Assembly (NCBI RefSeq): GCF_032399705.1
Contig: NZ_CP135922.1
Coordinates: 3,162,001-3,226,000 of the forward strand
Origin: Paenibacillus sp. BIC5C1
Lineage (GTDB): Bacteria > Bacillota > Bacilli > Paenibacillales > Paenibacillaceae
DNA: 64,000 bases
Direction of reading: 5' to 3'
Positions within the stretch are counted from its first letter, which is position 1, and each line of letters begins with the position of its first letter. Below are positions 18,304 to 27,047 of this stretch, in pieces. Below the pieces are notes generated by a model that was not told the DNA's origin, made no database searches, and saw nothing but the letters and a program-made list of their open reading frames with translations. A program made the translations under genes and the position numbers.

Positions 18304-18798
18304 TCACTTACCAGTTAAACTGGTTTCACTTCTTTTGCTCCGATTACTGCTAAATGGATCTTCGTATTCTTTTACACTCAGCTTATCTAACGCCTGATCA
18401 TGTGCTTCTTGCTCACGAATATACTTTCTCACTGTTGCTTCATTTAGCCCCACTGTGCTCACGTAGTACCCTTCGGCCCAAAATTTTTGATTCCCATATT
18501 TATACTTGAGCTGGGCATGCTTTTCGAAGATCATGAGCGAACTTTTCCCCTTCAGATATCCCATAAATGTTGAGACTGCAATTTTAGAAGGGATAGCTAC
18601 CAGCATATGGACATGATCGGGCATCATGTGACCTTCTATAATTTCTACTCCTTTGTACTTACACAAACGTTTGAAGATTTCGATTAAATCTCTTCTCACT
18701 TGATTATAGATTTCTTTCCGTCTATACTTCGGGGTAAATACAATGTGGTATTTGCACATCCACTTTGTGTGAGCTAGACTGTAGCTCTTGGTTGCCAT
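18304..18798 (-). CDS. tnpA: IS200-type Y1 transposase TnpA
   Basis: A 164-residue HUH/Y1 transposase. The HUH pair is in MMPDHVHMLVA, and the catalytic Tyr is in the FWAEGYYVSTVG segment. Typical N-terminal motif HIVFTPKYRRKEI is present. It would excise and insert the element as single-stranded DNA. I use the ATG at 18798, giving MATKSYSLAH, as in relatives; the frame is open further upstream but lies in the end hairpins. AAAGGAA before the start falls inside a strong inverted repeat. The gene is intact. Confidence 0.95.
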   Translation of the reverse strand: MATKSYSLAHTKWMCKYHIVFTPKYRRKEIYNQVRRDLIEIFKRLCKYKGVEIIEGHMMPDHVHMLVAIPSKIAVSTFMGYLKGKSSLMIFEKHAQLKYKYGNQKFWAEGYYVSTVGLNEATVRKYIREQEAHDQALDKLSVKEYEDPFSSNRSKRSETSLTGK

Positions 18799-18800
18799 TG

Positions 18801-18854
18801 AAGACCATTCCTTTCTTTTGAGCCTGAACATCTCAATTTTATCGGAATGGTCTT
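18801..18854 (-). promoter_or_regulatory. Hairpin that can mask the tnpA ribosome site
   Basis: AAGACCATTCC (18801-18811) and GGAATGGTCTT (18844-18854) are perfect 11-bp inverted arms. In the tnpA transcript one arm includes GGAA of the ribosome site, two bases before ATG. This resembles the translation-repressing 5' stem-loop of IS200. Confidence 0.75.
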
Positions 18855-18946
18855 GGTGGTCAAACCCTCGATCCCTCCACCCGCATAGCGGGTGGTTTTT
18901 TGTTTCGCGCGTTTCACGCACTCAACTGGCTAAAGCCATAATGAAA

Positions 18947-18978
18947 AAGTCGCCATGTTGAATGGCGACTTCTTTTTT
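18947..18978. terminator. Intrinsic terminator beyond the IS200 element
   Basis: AAGTCGCCAT (from 18949) pairs with ATGGCGACTT, then a T tract ends near 18978. It may terminate plus-strand transcription from the aldolase operon or minus-strand transcription from the GHL6-like gene. Confidence 0.8.
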
Positions 18979-19009
18979 TGTCTAATGTTATATGTTTATA
19001 ACTGTACTT

Positions 19010-20989
19010 CTAAAATTGAATCACGATCATTTGATGACAGGACCACTCCGGTATCGTGTAGGTCACAAGGCCGTTCACCTGACTGAATGGAAGACTAAGG
19101 TTCTGAGGAGCCAGATACACGTCCTGTACTTGTTCGGCAACCGCCACCGCCACCTCTGTATTGATAAGTGGAGGGATATCCTCGATAACTTCCACACCTT
19201 GTCCTCTACGTACTGGAGAGGCATACAGCAGATGATTCACCCAACGATTCGAGTTCGTCTGCATCTGCAGCGTGGTAACCCCTTGGGCTGGCAGGTTGGT
19301 CATCAGCGACTTGTTGTTACTCAGTAAACGGTCAAGCGCGTAACAGATGATTTCCTTGACAGCCAAGCTCCCCTTCGTCGCATAATCTTCAAAAACATTC
19401 CATGCGATATAGATTCCATCCTGACCCTCAGCCATGCCAGTTCCCGATTCCTGCAGATCAGAAGGCGTATGCTGGTGAGAGCAGAACGTGAACAATTCAC
19501 GGTTAAAATATGAATTTTCCTTACTGCCAAGTACGATGCCATCTGTCGTTGGCACGGTGTTTTGTCCTTCGGTGTACATGACGAAAGAGGCTGTACGCAG
19601 GGAAGGAAGTTCGAAATTCGGACGGAAATAGGAGGGGCGGAATGAGGAAACCTCCTGATATTCTACACCCAAATCGAATTCAAAGCCCGTTCCATCCGGT
19701 GAGAGTCCGGAACGGCCAGTGGCGAGAATTTTGCCGCCCCCGGCAAGAAAGGTTGTCAGTTTGATTTTGATTAACTCTGTAACGCTAATGGCATCCGGCA
19801 AAATAACAACTTTATATTTGGAAAGATCAGCCTGCAGATCTACCACATCGAAGAGATAGTGGCCTTCCAGCAAAACTCTTACAGCGCCTGTATCGTGGTG
19901 GTGCATGTGCTGGTTATGAGGATCGCTTCCAGATTCCCATAAAGTTGCCTCCACTGACAGCAACGCGATATCGGCAATAGCGGTAGTATTTCGGCACCAT
20001 TCTTCCTTTGCTTCTACCTCGCGGTAAGCTTCCCCGATCAACGAATACGTGGCATGATCCATCTGACCACCCGGATGCAGCTGATCTCCAATGGAGCAGC
20101 GTGCCCCGTTCGCAAGACTCAGTGCAGTTTCATAACGCAGCGCGTTGGGATGTTTGTATCCACCAAATTCACCCCAGGAAGTATGGAATTTTCCGGTCAT
20201 GCCGAGGAAATCCATGCCCAGTGTTTGCGCATAACGTGCAGAGAGCGGGAAGTGGTCATACCCCCAGCCGCCCGTTGGTAGCGATTCCAACTCCAAATGG
20301 GTATTCATATGGGCGAGATCCCGCCGCCCACGGTCGACGTGACTGCTGTTGTGGAACACTGGTAATCCGGGTTTCACTGCATGCACAGTCTCATTCATTC
20401 GATTAGCGTAACGAGCATACGTCTGTTCCCACAGTTTTCTCATATCTTGAATGTTCCGTGGATCGGAACCCTGTGAGCGAATCTCGGCAACACAATATTG
20501 ACAATAACATTCCCGAACACCAACGATATCGAGGAAAATGCCGTCCACATCATATTTCTTTACAACTTCCTCGACCTGTAGGGTAAGAACGTCAAGATAA
20601 GGGGTGTTCATGCAAAATTGATGATATCCTGGCGTCATGAAGTCGGCTGTCCAACTGATCTGCTCCTGCTGATTGCGGATGAGCCATTGTGGATGTTTGC
20701 GTGCGAGTCGCTCATCCAGGCCAGCAGAGAGATAGACCGGTGTTTTCACGCCTATCTCATGAGCAGCCTCAATCTGGGCACCCAGAAGATCGAAATTCAG
20801 ATGTGGATGCATTTGATTAGCAGTAGTTGGATGATATGCCCAGCCATGATGGCACTTGGAGAATATGGTGATGGAATCGACATGCCCAGTTTTGAGCATC
20901 TCCTGAAATTGCTGCTTCGAAAAATCACGGCCAATGCCTTCAATGGCTTCTGACGTATGAAAGTCGAGATGAACCTGACGAAATTTCAT
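19010..20989 (-). CDS. Putative glycoside hydrolase, GHL6 type with beta-galactosidase trimerisation-like domain
   Basis: A 659-residue cytoplasmic protein; no signal peptide. The N-terminal half has TIM-barrel features of the hypothetical glycoside hydrolase 6 family (VHLDFHTSEAI start, VDGIFLDIVG and the Cys-rich CYCQYC segment). The middle (about 390-600) resembles the GATase-like trimerisation domain of GH42 beta-galactosidases (VVILPDAISV, then LAGGGKILATG). ATG 20989 is preceded by GGGGGA; an upstream in-frame ATG at 21025 lacks a ribosome site. It is divergent from an AraC regulator that probably activates it. Substrate unknown; fucosides, galactosides or uronides are all possible. Confidence 0.78.
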   Translation of the reverse strand: MKFRQVHLDFHTSEAIEGIGRDFSKQQFQEMLKTGHVDSITIFSKCHHGWAYHPTTANQMHPHLNFDLLGAQIEAAHEIGVKTPVYLSAGLDERLARKHPQWLIRNQQEQISWTADFMTPGYHQFCMNTPYLDVLTLQVEEVVKKYDVDGIFLDIVGVRECYCQYCVAEIRSQGSDPRNIQDMRKLWEQTYARYANRMNETVHAVKPGLPVFHNSSHVDRGRRDLAHMNTHLELESLPTGGWGYDHFPLSARYAQTLGMDFLGMTGKFHTSWGEFGGYKHPNALRYETALSLANGARCSIGDQLHPGGQMDHATYSLIGEAYREVEAKEEWCRNTTAIADIALLSVEATLWESGSDPHNQHMHHHDTGAVRVLLEGHYLFDVVDLQADLSKYKVVILPDAISVTELIKIKLTTFLAGGGKILATGRSGLSPDGTGFEFDLGVEYQEVSSFRPSYFRPNFELPSLRTASFVMYTEGQNTVPTTDGIVLGSKENSYFNRELFTFCSHQHTPSDLQESGTGMAEGQDGIYIAWNVFEDYATKGSLAVKEIICYALDRLLSNNKSLMTNLPAQGVTTLQMQTNSNRWVNHLLYASPVRRGQGVEVIEDIPPLINTEVAVAVAEQVQDVYLAPQNLSLPFSQVNGLVTYTIPEWSCHQMIVIQF

Positions 20990-21124
20990 GCTTGCTTCCC
21001 CCTGGTTATTAAATGATAGAATCATATTATATCTACCACTCTAATCGATCATTAGCTCCGATACAGCTGACAATTACGACTATATATAGCACATTATCTA
21101 CATTTTGAACTAAGGGGGGACCTT

Positions 21125-22003
21125 ATGCTTGTACTTGAACTTCAAGTTCCGCCGTTTCCGCTACTAGCAGCCATTGGACACACCGAATGGCAGCCGGGGA
21201 TGCAGCATGCCCAGCGTAGCTTTGAGGTGTTTGATCTTATTATTTGCGCCAAAGGAACGCTGTACATGGAGGAAGATGGCATCCGTTACGAGATTGTGGA
21301 AGGTATGATGCTTGTTCTTGAACCTGGCAAAGACCACCGTGGCTATAGACCAACGGATGTGCAGACGGAGGTATACTGGATTCATTTCCAGCTTCCCTCT
21401 GTGCAAAAGATGATTTTAAAAGAAAAGACGACTTGGGAGCAGCCTTTGCTTCAACAAACAGACCAGGATATAGAGGCTCCCCCAGGAGTCATTGAAATTC
21501 CCAAATTCGCCGGGGTGGATCTACGTAACCTGGAGCCGATACTGAAAGAAATGCTTGAGCTGCACCATGTACTCACCCGTCAGCGTGCCTTCGAGCTGCA
21601 TGTTTTGTTGGGCCAATTCCTACTGCAATTACAGAAGGGAATGAGACAGAACAGCCCGCAGGCTCGTTCCTATTTTTTGAGCGAAAAGGTGGCGAATTAT
21701 CTTGGTCAACGCTTGGAGCAGCCGTTTGATTCGGGACAGATGGAGCGTGATCTGCTTTATCATTTTGATTACCTGGCCCGCTGCCTGAAGCAGTATACGG
21801 GGATGAGCCCGCTGCAATACAGGCATCACCTGCAAATGGAGAAGGCCAAGCGGTTATTGGCACATTCGGAGCTTCCGCTGAAGCGTATCGGCGAGTTGTG
21901 TGGACTGCAGGACCATAACTATTTTACACGGCTGTTCAAACGTCAAACTTCCCTTACGCCTGGAGAGTACCGCAAAAAACATCAGTTATATTTCATGGAA
22001 TAG
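21125..22003 (+). CDS. AraC-family transcriptional regulator with cupin sensor domain
   Basis: A 292-residue regulator. The N-terminal 150 residues form a cupin-type sugar-binding domain (EEDGIRYEIVEGMMLVLEPGKDH). Two helix-turn-helix units fill the last 100 residues, with the AraC signature LAHSELPLKRIGELCGLQDHNYFTRLFKRQTSLTPGEYR. GGGGGA precedes the ATG. It is divergently transcribed from the GHL6-like glycosidase with 135 bp between starts, the standard layout for a dedicated sugar-responsive activator. Confidence 0.93.
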   Translation: MLVLELQVPPFPLLAAIGHTEWQPGMQHAQRSFEVFDLIICAKGTLYMEEDGIRYEIVEGMMLVLEPGKDHRGYRPTDVQTEVYWIHFQLPSVQKMILKEKTTWEQPLLQQTDQDIEAPPGVIEIPKFAGVDLRNLEPILKEMLELHHVLTRQRAFELHVLLGQFLLQLQKGMRQNSPQARSYFLSEKVANYLGQRLEQPFDSGQMERDLLYHFDYLARCLKQYTGMSPLQYRHHLQMEKAKRLLAHSELPLKRIGELCGLQDHNYFTRLFKRQTSLTPGEYRKKHQLYFME

Positions 22004-22023
22004 ATAGGATCAAACAAAAAAAC

Positions 22024-22042
22024 CGCCCGTAAGGGCGGTGGA
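22024..22042. terminator. Short bidirectional terminator
   Basis: ACCGCCC (about 22021-22027) pairs with GGGCGGT, preceded by an A tract; it separates the convergent AraC and reductase genes. Confidence 0.75.
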
Positions 22043-22077
22043 TGATGACGTATTCAATGTCCTGGAATTTCAAATGC

Positions 22078-22734
22078 TCAAGCTTTAAAGTCATTGCTTC
22101 GTACAGGACTAGCATTCGATAAGGCCTGCCGAAGACTATCCGCTCCATGCTCCTGGTAACTGGGAGTGCCCGGTTGTTGGCGCCAGGATTCATCCAATCC
22201 GCCGGCGTCTATGGCGTCAAATCCCAGCTCCTCGACAAGTTGAAGCACAATTTTCTTTGTATCAGGATCATCACCAGCTATCGGCAGAGCAAGTCGATCC
22301 GGTGAACCGGCAGGCAGTCCACGTTCAAGCAAATTTATAGCGGAAATGCCATTAAAGGCTTTGTTAACAGGATGTTTCAAATATTTCTCGACCCAGCGAC
22401 TTTCAGGTAAGCCACCTTCGATCTCGGGAATCAAGCCGTCACGCTGTCGGGGGTAATAGTTCCCGGTGTCAATAATGGCAGCACCAGGTGCAATGTGATC
22501 TAAGATACCATCAGGGAGATCCGGAATATTTTTTTGTGGAATCGTTACAATGACCAGCTCGGCTCCATGGGCGACTTCCGTTACTTCAAGTGGTTTTGCG
22601 CCTGTCTCTTCAGCCAGATCCGTCAAGGTATGAGGACCACGTGAGTTAGCAATCGAGACATCATGACCAAGTTTGGTGAGACGACGGGTGAGATTACCAC
22701 CGATATTTCCGGTTCCAATAATTGCGATTTTCAT
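22078..22734 (-). CDS. NADPH-dependent F420 reductase-family oxidoreductase
   Basis: A 218-residue Rossmann protein. The dinucleotide motif GTGNIGGNL (7-15) is followed by SIANSRGPHTL, a loop suited to NADPH phosphate, as in coenzyme F420:NADP oxidoreductases and ProC-like proteins (PF03807). Firmicutes do not make F420 as a rule, so this is more likely an NADP-linked reductase of other substrates. It is divergent from a TetR regulator; a shared 145-bp promoter region implies control by that protein. Length is normal. Confidence 0.85.
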   Translation of the reverse strand: MKIAIIGTGNIGGNLTRRLTKLGHDVSIANSRGPHTLTDLAEETGAKPLEVTEVAHGAELVIVTIPQKNIPDLPDGILDHIAPGAAIIDTGNYYPRQRDGLIPEIEGGLPESRWVEKYLKHPVNKAFNGISAINLLERGLPAGSPDRLALPIAGDDPDTKKIVLQLVEELGFDAIDAGGLDESWRQQPGTPSYQEHGADSLRQALSNASPVRSNDFKA

Positions 22735-22770
22735 TTATTCCGACTTCCTTTCCCGATTTAATATGGTATG

Positions 22771-22843
22771 ACAGTTTTACTGTAACAGAGAACAATGAAG
22801 CTGTAAACTACTTCTTGACTGAACGTTACAAATTACCTATACT
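22771..22843 (+). promoter_or_regulatory. Divergent control region with ACAGT palindrome and SigA promoter for tetR
   Basis: ACAGT-TTT-ACTGT at 22771-22783 is a likely operator for a dimeric repressor. TTGACT (22815-22820) and TATACT (22838-22843) with 17-bp spacing form the TetR promoter. Confidence 0.65.
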
Positions 22844-22879
22844 AAGATTTATTATTTCGTTGAGAAGGGAGGGAATGCA

Positions 22880-23470
22880 GTGACCAGAGGTGGAAGACCA
22901 CGAGAATTTAAGGATACGGCTGTAATTGACGCAGCCATGGATGCTTTTTGGTTGAATGGATACGAAGGGTGCTCTACTGAGGATCTATGTAAACAGACCG
23001 GTCTCGGGAAGGGCAGTTTATATAATGCGTTTGGCAGCAAACATGATTTATACGAAAAGGTACTCCAGCGTTACCATGAGGAAGGGATACGGGAGCAAAG
23101 CGAGATTTTACAGAGCTCCTTGCCGTTGAAAGAAAGATTACGCGGCCTGCTGGAGTGGGGTATACAGGAGGATTTTTCGGAATCAGGACGAAGAGGCTGT
23201 CTTCTAATTAATGCAGCAATGGAACGGGCACGGGTTGATCCTATGGTTGAACAAGTGGTAACACGTCATATCGGATTTTTGGAGGATGCACTTTGTGATC
23301 TGATGGAGCAGGGTACGCAGTCAGGAGAGATTACTTCAGGGAGACCAGCCAAAGAACTGGCAAGCCTGTTTCTAAGCAGCTATTACGGACTTCGTGTACT
23401 TAACAGCTCTTCACAGAACCGTGATCTGGCAAAAAGTATTGTAGAAGGTACATTGGCAGCTATTTACTAG
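22880..23470 (+). CDS. TetR-family transcriptional regulator
   Basis: A 196-residue regulator with N-terminal helix-turn-helix (about 10-55: AVIDAAMDAFWLNGYEG, then QTGLGKGSLYNAFGSKHDL). The C-terminal ligand domain has GCLLINAAMERA, shared with AcrR/YcdC-type proteins (TetR_C). GTG start with GGGAGGG about 7 nt upstream. It lies between the divergent reductase and the MFS pump on its own strand, 90 bp away, and probably represses both in the absence of a toxic ligand. Confidence 0.93.
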   Translation: MTRGGRPREFKDTAVIDAAMDAFWLNGYEGCSTEDLCKQTGLGKGSLYNAFGSKHDLYEKVLQRYHEEGIREQSEILQSSLPLKERLRGLLEWGIQEDFSESGRRGCLLINAAMERARVDPMVEQVVTRHIGFLEDALCDLMEQGTQSGEITSGRPAKELASLFLSSYYGLRVLNSSSQNRDLAKSIVEGTLAAIY

Positions 23471-23560
23471 CCGGGGAATCCGGCACTTTTTTTGCATTAG
23501 TTTTGTACCGATCATTACAATAGTGTGATTTTATAAGTCATATGAAAAGGGGAATTGAAC

Positions 23561-24730
23561 ATGCCATTGGCAATCTATGTGCTTAGCTTGGCTATTTTTT
23601 GCATGACTACCTCAGAATTTATGGTAGCTGGAATGATGAATACCCTTGCTGGGGAGTTTGGAGTATCTGTCTCGCAAGTAGGCTATTTGATAACAGCCTT
23701 TTCAGCAGGAATGGTCGTAGGAGGTCCCTTACTAACCGCTGCTCTGCTGAATATGCCTAGGAAAAAAGCGTTTATTATGCTAACCGGACTGTTTCTCGTT
23801 GGACAGTTGCTTGGCGCGATCGCTGGCAGTTATGAGGTTATGATGGCCTCACGCATCATAGCAGGTGTTGCTTCCTCGGCTGCGTTTGGCGTATCCATCT
23901 CGATCTCTGCATCGCTCGTGGAGGAAAACCAGCGGGGACGGGCGGTGTCGATAATCTTCGGTGGTCTTATGATCGCCACGGTTCTGGGTACACCTGCTGC
24001 AACGTGGGTGGCCGATGCATATGGCTGGCGTTTCAGTTTTTGGGCGGTCGCCATTCTTGTTCTACTGTCAGGTGTAACTGCATTGCGGTTGATCCCCGTA
24101 TTATCCAGACCGGAGCCCACAAGTTTGCGTCATGAAATGAAATCTTTTCGCAATCGCAAGTTATGGGCGGCTTACCTGACAAGTTTTCTTATTATAGGAG
24201 CCGCCTTTGCAGCATTCAGCTACTTTGCTCCAATTTTTACAGAGTTGACAGGCTTTTCAACGTCCGCGGTGCCACTATTGTTTGTTGTGTATGGAGCTGC
24301 TACGGTTGTTGGTAATCTGATCACTGGTCGACTGGCGGACCGATATACTATGCTGATTCTAACGATAGGGCTTGTTCTCTTGACGTTTGGTCTTCTGATA
24401 TTCGCTATTGGCGTACATACAGCTGCCGTGGTTATTCCTGCCGTAATCATCATCGGGTTGGCCGGAGTTCCAATGAACCCGCCTATGGTCGCGCGAGTGA
24501 TACGTACGGGAGGAAGTGGTCTGATGGTGAACACCGTTCACACCGCAATCGTCACCTTTGGTGTAGTGGTAGGGTCTTCTGTTGGAGGCTTGGCTATTAG
24601 TGCCGGTTATGGTCTGGTTGCACCGATCTGGGTCGGGGTTGTGTTGGCTTTGGTAGGTGTAATTTCACTGCTTCCGTATATGCGAGGAATCTTCAAAGTT
24701 AAGGTTGTAGATATGGATATAAAACATTAA
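23561..24730 (+). CDS. MFS efflux transporter, AraJ/drug:H+ antiporter type
   Basis: A 389-residue protein with 12 predicted membrane helices. The start YVLSLAIFCMTTSEFMVAGMM and the loop GRLADRY are typical of the AraJ/NepI/YdhP efflux group of MFS. ATG 23561 has AAGGGGA 8 nt upstream; a TTG at 23555 is in frame but too close to it. It is 90 bp behind tetR in the same direction. Likely role is proton-driven export of a small molecule. The gene ends ahead of a terminator at about 24786. Confidence 0.92.
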   Translation: MPLAIYVLSLAIFCMTTSEFMVAGMMNTLAGEFGVSVSQVGYLITAFSAGMVVGGPLLTAALLNMPRKKAFIMLTGLFLVGQLLGAIAGSYEVMMASRIIAGVASSAAFGVSISISASLVEENQRGRAVSIIFGGLMIATVLGTPAATWVADAYGWRFSFWAVAILVLLSGVTALRLIPVLSRPEPTSLRHEMKSFRNRKLWAAYLTSFLIIGAAFAAFSYFAPIFTELTGFSTSAVPLLFVVYGAATVVGNLITGRLADRYTMLILTIGLVLLTFGLLIFAIGVHTAAVVIPAVIIIGLAGVPMNPPMVARVIRTGGSGLMVNTVHTAIVTFGVVVGSSVGGLAISAGYGLVAPIWVGVVLALVGVISLLPYMRGIFKVKVVDMDIKH

Positions 24731-24785
24731 AAAGTGTTTGATTGTGGGTAGTCTTTCAGAACATGGTGTTCAATCATAGGAATAA

Positions 24786-24834
24786 AAGCAGCCCAGATAC
24801 GATAAAAGTACTGGACTGCTTCTATTTTTTTGAA
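24786..24834. terminator. Bidirectional terminator between convergent MFS genes
   Basis: AAGCAGCCCAG pairs with CTGGACTGCTT across about 15 nt, followed on the plus strand by CTATTTTTTT. Confidence 0.85.
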
Positions 24835-24892
24835 ATGTGCCCCGGGACATTTCTTCGTAATATTTATAATCCTAATGAATTATTCTAATAGA

Positions 24893-26074
24893 TTATTCTT
24901 CTGAGATAAATCTTTTGCCAAGCAACCACATTACGCCGCTAATGATTAGAAAATATAAGGGCATTACCAGCAGTGAACCGTTATGCAGAGCACCCATTCC
25001 CCATGTGGTCAGGCTTACCAGCAAGTAGTAGCCCAAGCTGAATATGGCACCTGCTGTGCCGATTACATCTTTAAAATGGACAAGGGCAAGACTCAGACAA
25101 TTGGGCAAAGCAATACCTGCGCCAATCAACAGAACAAACATGGCAGTTAACATGCAGATGATCTGCAAAAGATTGGGCAGCATAGACAAGCTGCTTCCAA
25201 GGGTTAGGAGCATAGCTCCACTGGTCATGACCAGACAGCCCAAACGAATGATCTTTTCCGGTGTGTAAACGGTCAATAATCTTTTGGAAATCATTGCACC
25301 GACCACCGATGCCAAAGCCACAATAATGCCCAGAAAACCATATACGCCAGGCGACAGATCAAAGTGTTCTATGAAGATGAAGGGAGCTTCGGCATAATAA
25401 CTGAATAAAACTCCGTTAATACCTCCGATCAATACGCCAAACACCATTACGCGTGGCATAGCTAGCATCTTTTTAACAACCGGAAGTATAGCGACTTCGG
25501 ACCGTAAAGAAACGTTCGTTGTCTCTGGCAGTTTAAGAAAAGCATATATGAACAACAAAACGCTCATCAGTACTAACGCCAAGAATACCCATCTGAAGCC
25601 AAGGGCCTGATCAATCCAACCACCAATAAGTGGTCCAACTGCCGGCGTAAATGCAATAACGGCAGAGATTTGGGCAAACATCGCATGTCTTCGATCTCCC
25701 GATACACTTTCTCGAAGCATGGTTTGGGTGATAATCGAGCCAGTTGCGGCACCAAAAGCCTGTACGAAACGGCCGACGAGAAGCAACTGAATCGATTCCG
25801 AATAAAAGCACATCAAGCTTCCAATCCCATATACGATGAGACCGCCCAGCATTGCAGGTCTACGACCAATCAAGTCGGACAGCCAGCCCCAGCAGAAGAC
25901 GCCCAGGGCAAACCCTATAAAGTAGATGCTTAACGTGAATTGTACGGAACTATTAGATACACCAAGTGCTGCTGCGATATCTGGCAGCGATGGAGTGTAG
26001 ATGGTCTCACTGATTTGTGGAAAAGCGATAAGAACAATCATTAACAGCAAAGATGGTACTGCATATTTCTTCAT
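24893..26074 (-). CDS. MFS multidrug transporter, Bcr/CflA family
   Basis: A 393-residue, 12-helix transporter on the minus strand. TIYTPSLPDIAAALG near the N-terminus and the motif GWLSDLIGRRPAMLGG between helices 2 and 3 are characteristic of the Bcr/CflA drug resistance group; GPLIGGWI is the helix 5 motif C of antiporters. Likely exports drugs such as bicyclomycin or chloramphenicol analogues, or sugars. The 5' side has AGGAGGGC. It is convergent to the other MFS gene and not in an operon. Confidence 0.93.
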   Translation of the reverse strand: MKKYAVPSLLLMIVLIAFPQISETIYTPSLPDIAAALGVSNSSVQFTLSIYFIGFALGVFCWGWLSDLIGRRPAMLGGLIVYGIGSLMCFYSESIQLLLVGRFVQAFGAATGSIITQTMLRESVSGDRRHAMFAQISAVIAFTPAVGPLIGGWIDQALGFRWVFLALVLMSVLLFIYAFLKLPETTNVSLRSEVAILPVVKKMLAMPRVMVFGVLIGGINGVLFSYYAEAPFIFIEHFDLSPGVYGFLGIIVALASVVGAMISKRLLTVYTPEKIIRLGCLVMTSGAMLLTLGSSLSMLPNLLQIICMLTAMFVLLIGAGIALPNCLSLALVHFKDVIGTAGAIFSLGYYLLVSLTTWGMGALHNGSLLVMPLYFLIISGVMWLLGKRFISEE

Positions 26075-26298
26075 TATATATTAGCCCTCCTACAAGCTTA
26101 TACTCTGTTATGACAACAAGAATATGAGCCTAGCTAGGGAAAGGGGGGCATCATGATGGCGAGACGACTATATATCATCATTTGTTGAATTACCTTTCAT
26201 CATTATAAGAGTAGGAGGGTTTGACAATCATTGCTAATACTCGGCCTAGGTTAACATGCTTGATATGGCAAGTCAACCAGCTCTGGCTAATCGTACGA
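26075..26298. other. Intergenic region without recognised gene
   Basis: This 224-bp gap holds the promoter side of the Bcr/CflA-like gene and the 3' side of the CcdC-like gene. No convincing hairpin or operator was found. Confidence 0.5.
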
Positions 26299-26784
26299 TT
26301 AAGCGGTTTTGTCCCAAGCTCTGAACGTACTTGATTTGGAATTATGAAATTTAATGAAGCTAGCTATTCGCCAAATGGCGATATAGGATAAGGCGACTAC
26401 ATTATTCAGGAATCCAAGAGTCTTGGGATCAATGCCTGAGATGAACAAGAAGTCAAAGAATCGGATCGAGAAGATAACAATAATCAAAACATAAAGAGAT
26501 ACGTTTCTTTTATAGTACATCTTGCCATCCGATTTCCGCTCGAATTGCGTCACCAGAATTAATGGGATCGACAGAATTGCACCTATAGCGATTGAAATGA
26601 TCATTCTGCCAGATGTAAGCACCAACGTAGGGTCAAACAATTCAAACAAAGACGTAGAGATATAAAGGATCGGAATTAATAATTTCCGGCCAGATTCGTG
26701 CAATGGTTTCTTGCTGCCCTGGATAACGCCCCTCAAAATAAGTACGACAATTACTAATGAGATCGTTAAAGATATTGGATTCAT
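26299..26784 (-). CDS. CcdC-like membrane protein (DUF1453)
   Basis: A 161-residue protein with four or five membrane helices (about 3-20, 38-55, 62-80, 98-117 and 125-145). The pattern of an N-terminal RG..GS.KPL followed by the paired helices resembles the CcdC/DUF1453 group of Bacillus. GAGGTG lies 8 nt before ATG 26784; a GTG at 26793 is less well placed. It is a single gene with no link to cytochrome c maturation genes here. Role unknown. Confidence 0.7.
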   Translation of the reverse strand: MNPISLTISLVIVVLILRGVIQGSKKPLHESGRKLLIPILYISTSLFELFDPTLVLTSGRMIISIAIGAILSIPLILVTQFERKSDGKMYYKRNVSLYVLIIVIFSIRFFDFLFISGIDPKTLGFLNNVVALSYIAIWRIASFIKFHNSKSSTFRAWDKTA

Positions 26785-26934
26785 GGTAAGCACCTCGTCT
26801 GTTTTTTTGTGTAACTTAAGTATCGAGGATATTTAAAATTTATATCAGTGTACAAAGTAATTCGTTTAAGGTGACTTTTGTCATCTTCCCGCAAAGATTT
26901 ATTTTCACAACATGGAACGTTTCCAAAACAAATA

Positions 26935-26974
26935 GGGCGACCTTTCCCTAATTGAATTCCGGGAAAAAGTCGCC
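26935..26974 (-). terminator. Terminator of the GH36-like gene
   Basis: GGCGACCTTTCCC and GGGAAAAAGTCGCC form a long imperfect stem (26936-26948 against 26961-26974); on the minus strand it is followed by a moderately T-rich stretch. The rest of the 263-bp gap up to 27047 shows no gene. Confidence 0.65.
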
Positions 26975-27047
26975 ACTTCATCAAATTTCTTTTTTTTATT
27001 GTCTATGTGACAGGGCTATGACCTCGGAAGGCACCTGAATGATCTGC

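Larger units (their letters stand above)
18181..18900 (-). mobile_element. IS200/IS605-family insertion (IS200-type, tnpA only)
   Basis: The element contains a lone TnpA gene and terminal hairpins rather than inverted terminal repeats. Matching hairpins with 8-bp stems and 3-nt loops lie at 18191-18209 (CCACCCGT/ACGGGTGG) and 18877-18895 (CCACCCGC/GCGGGTGG), as expected for subterminal palindromes recognised by TnpA. No tnpB is present. Exact ends cannot be fixed without an empty-site comparison, so limits are approximate. It sits in the gap between the aldolase and the GHL6-like gene and disrupts no visible gene. Confidence 0.8.

Noticed and set aside
18304..18921. 205-residue reading of the IS200 transposase
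   Set aside because: The extra 41 residues come from the element-end hairpins and beyond; ATG 18798 matches the family.
26781..26984. Minus-strand frame of 67 residues between the CcdC-like and GH36 genes
   Set aside because: No ribosome site, unlikely composition, and it crosses a terminator-like hairpin.
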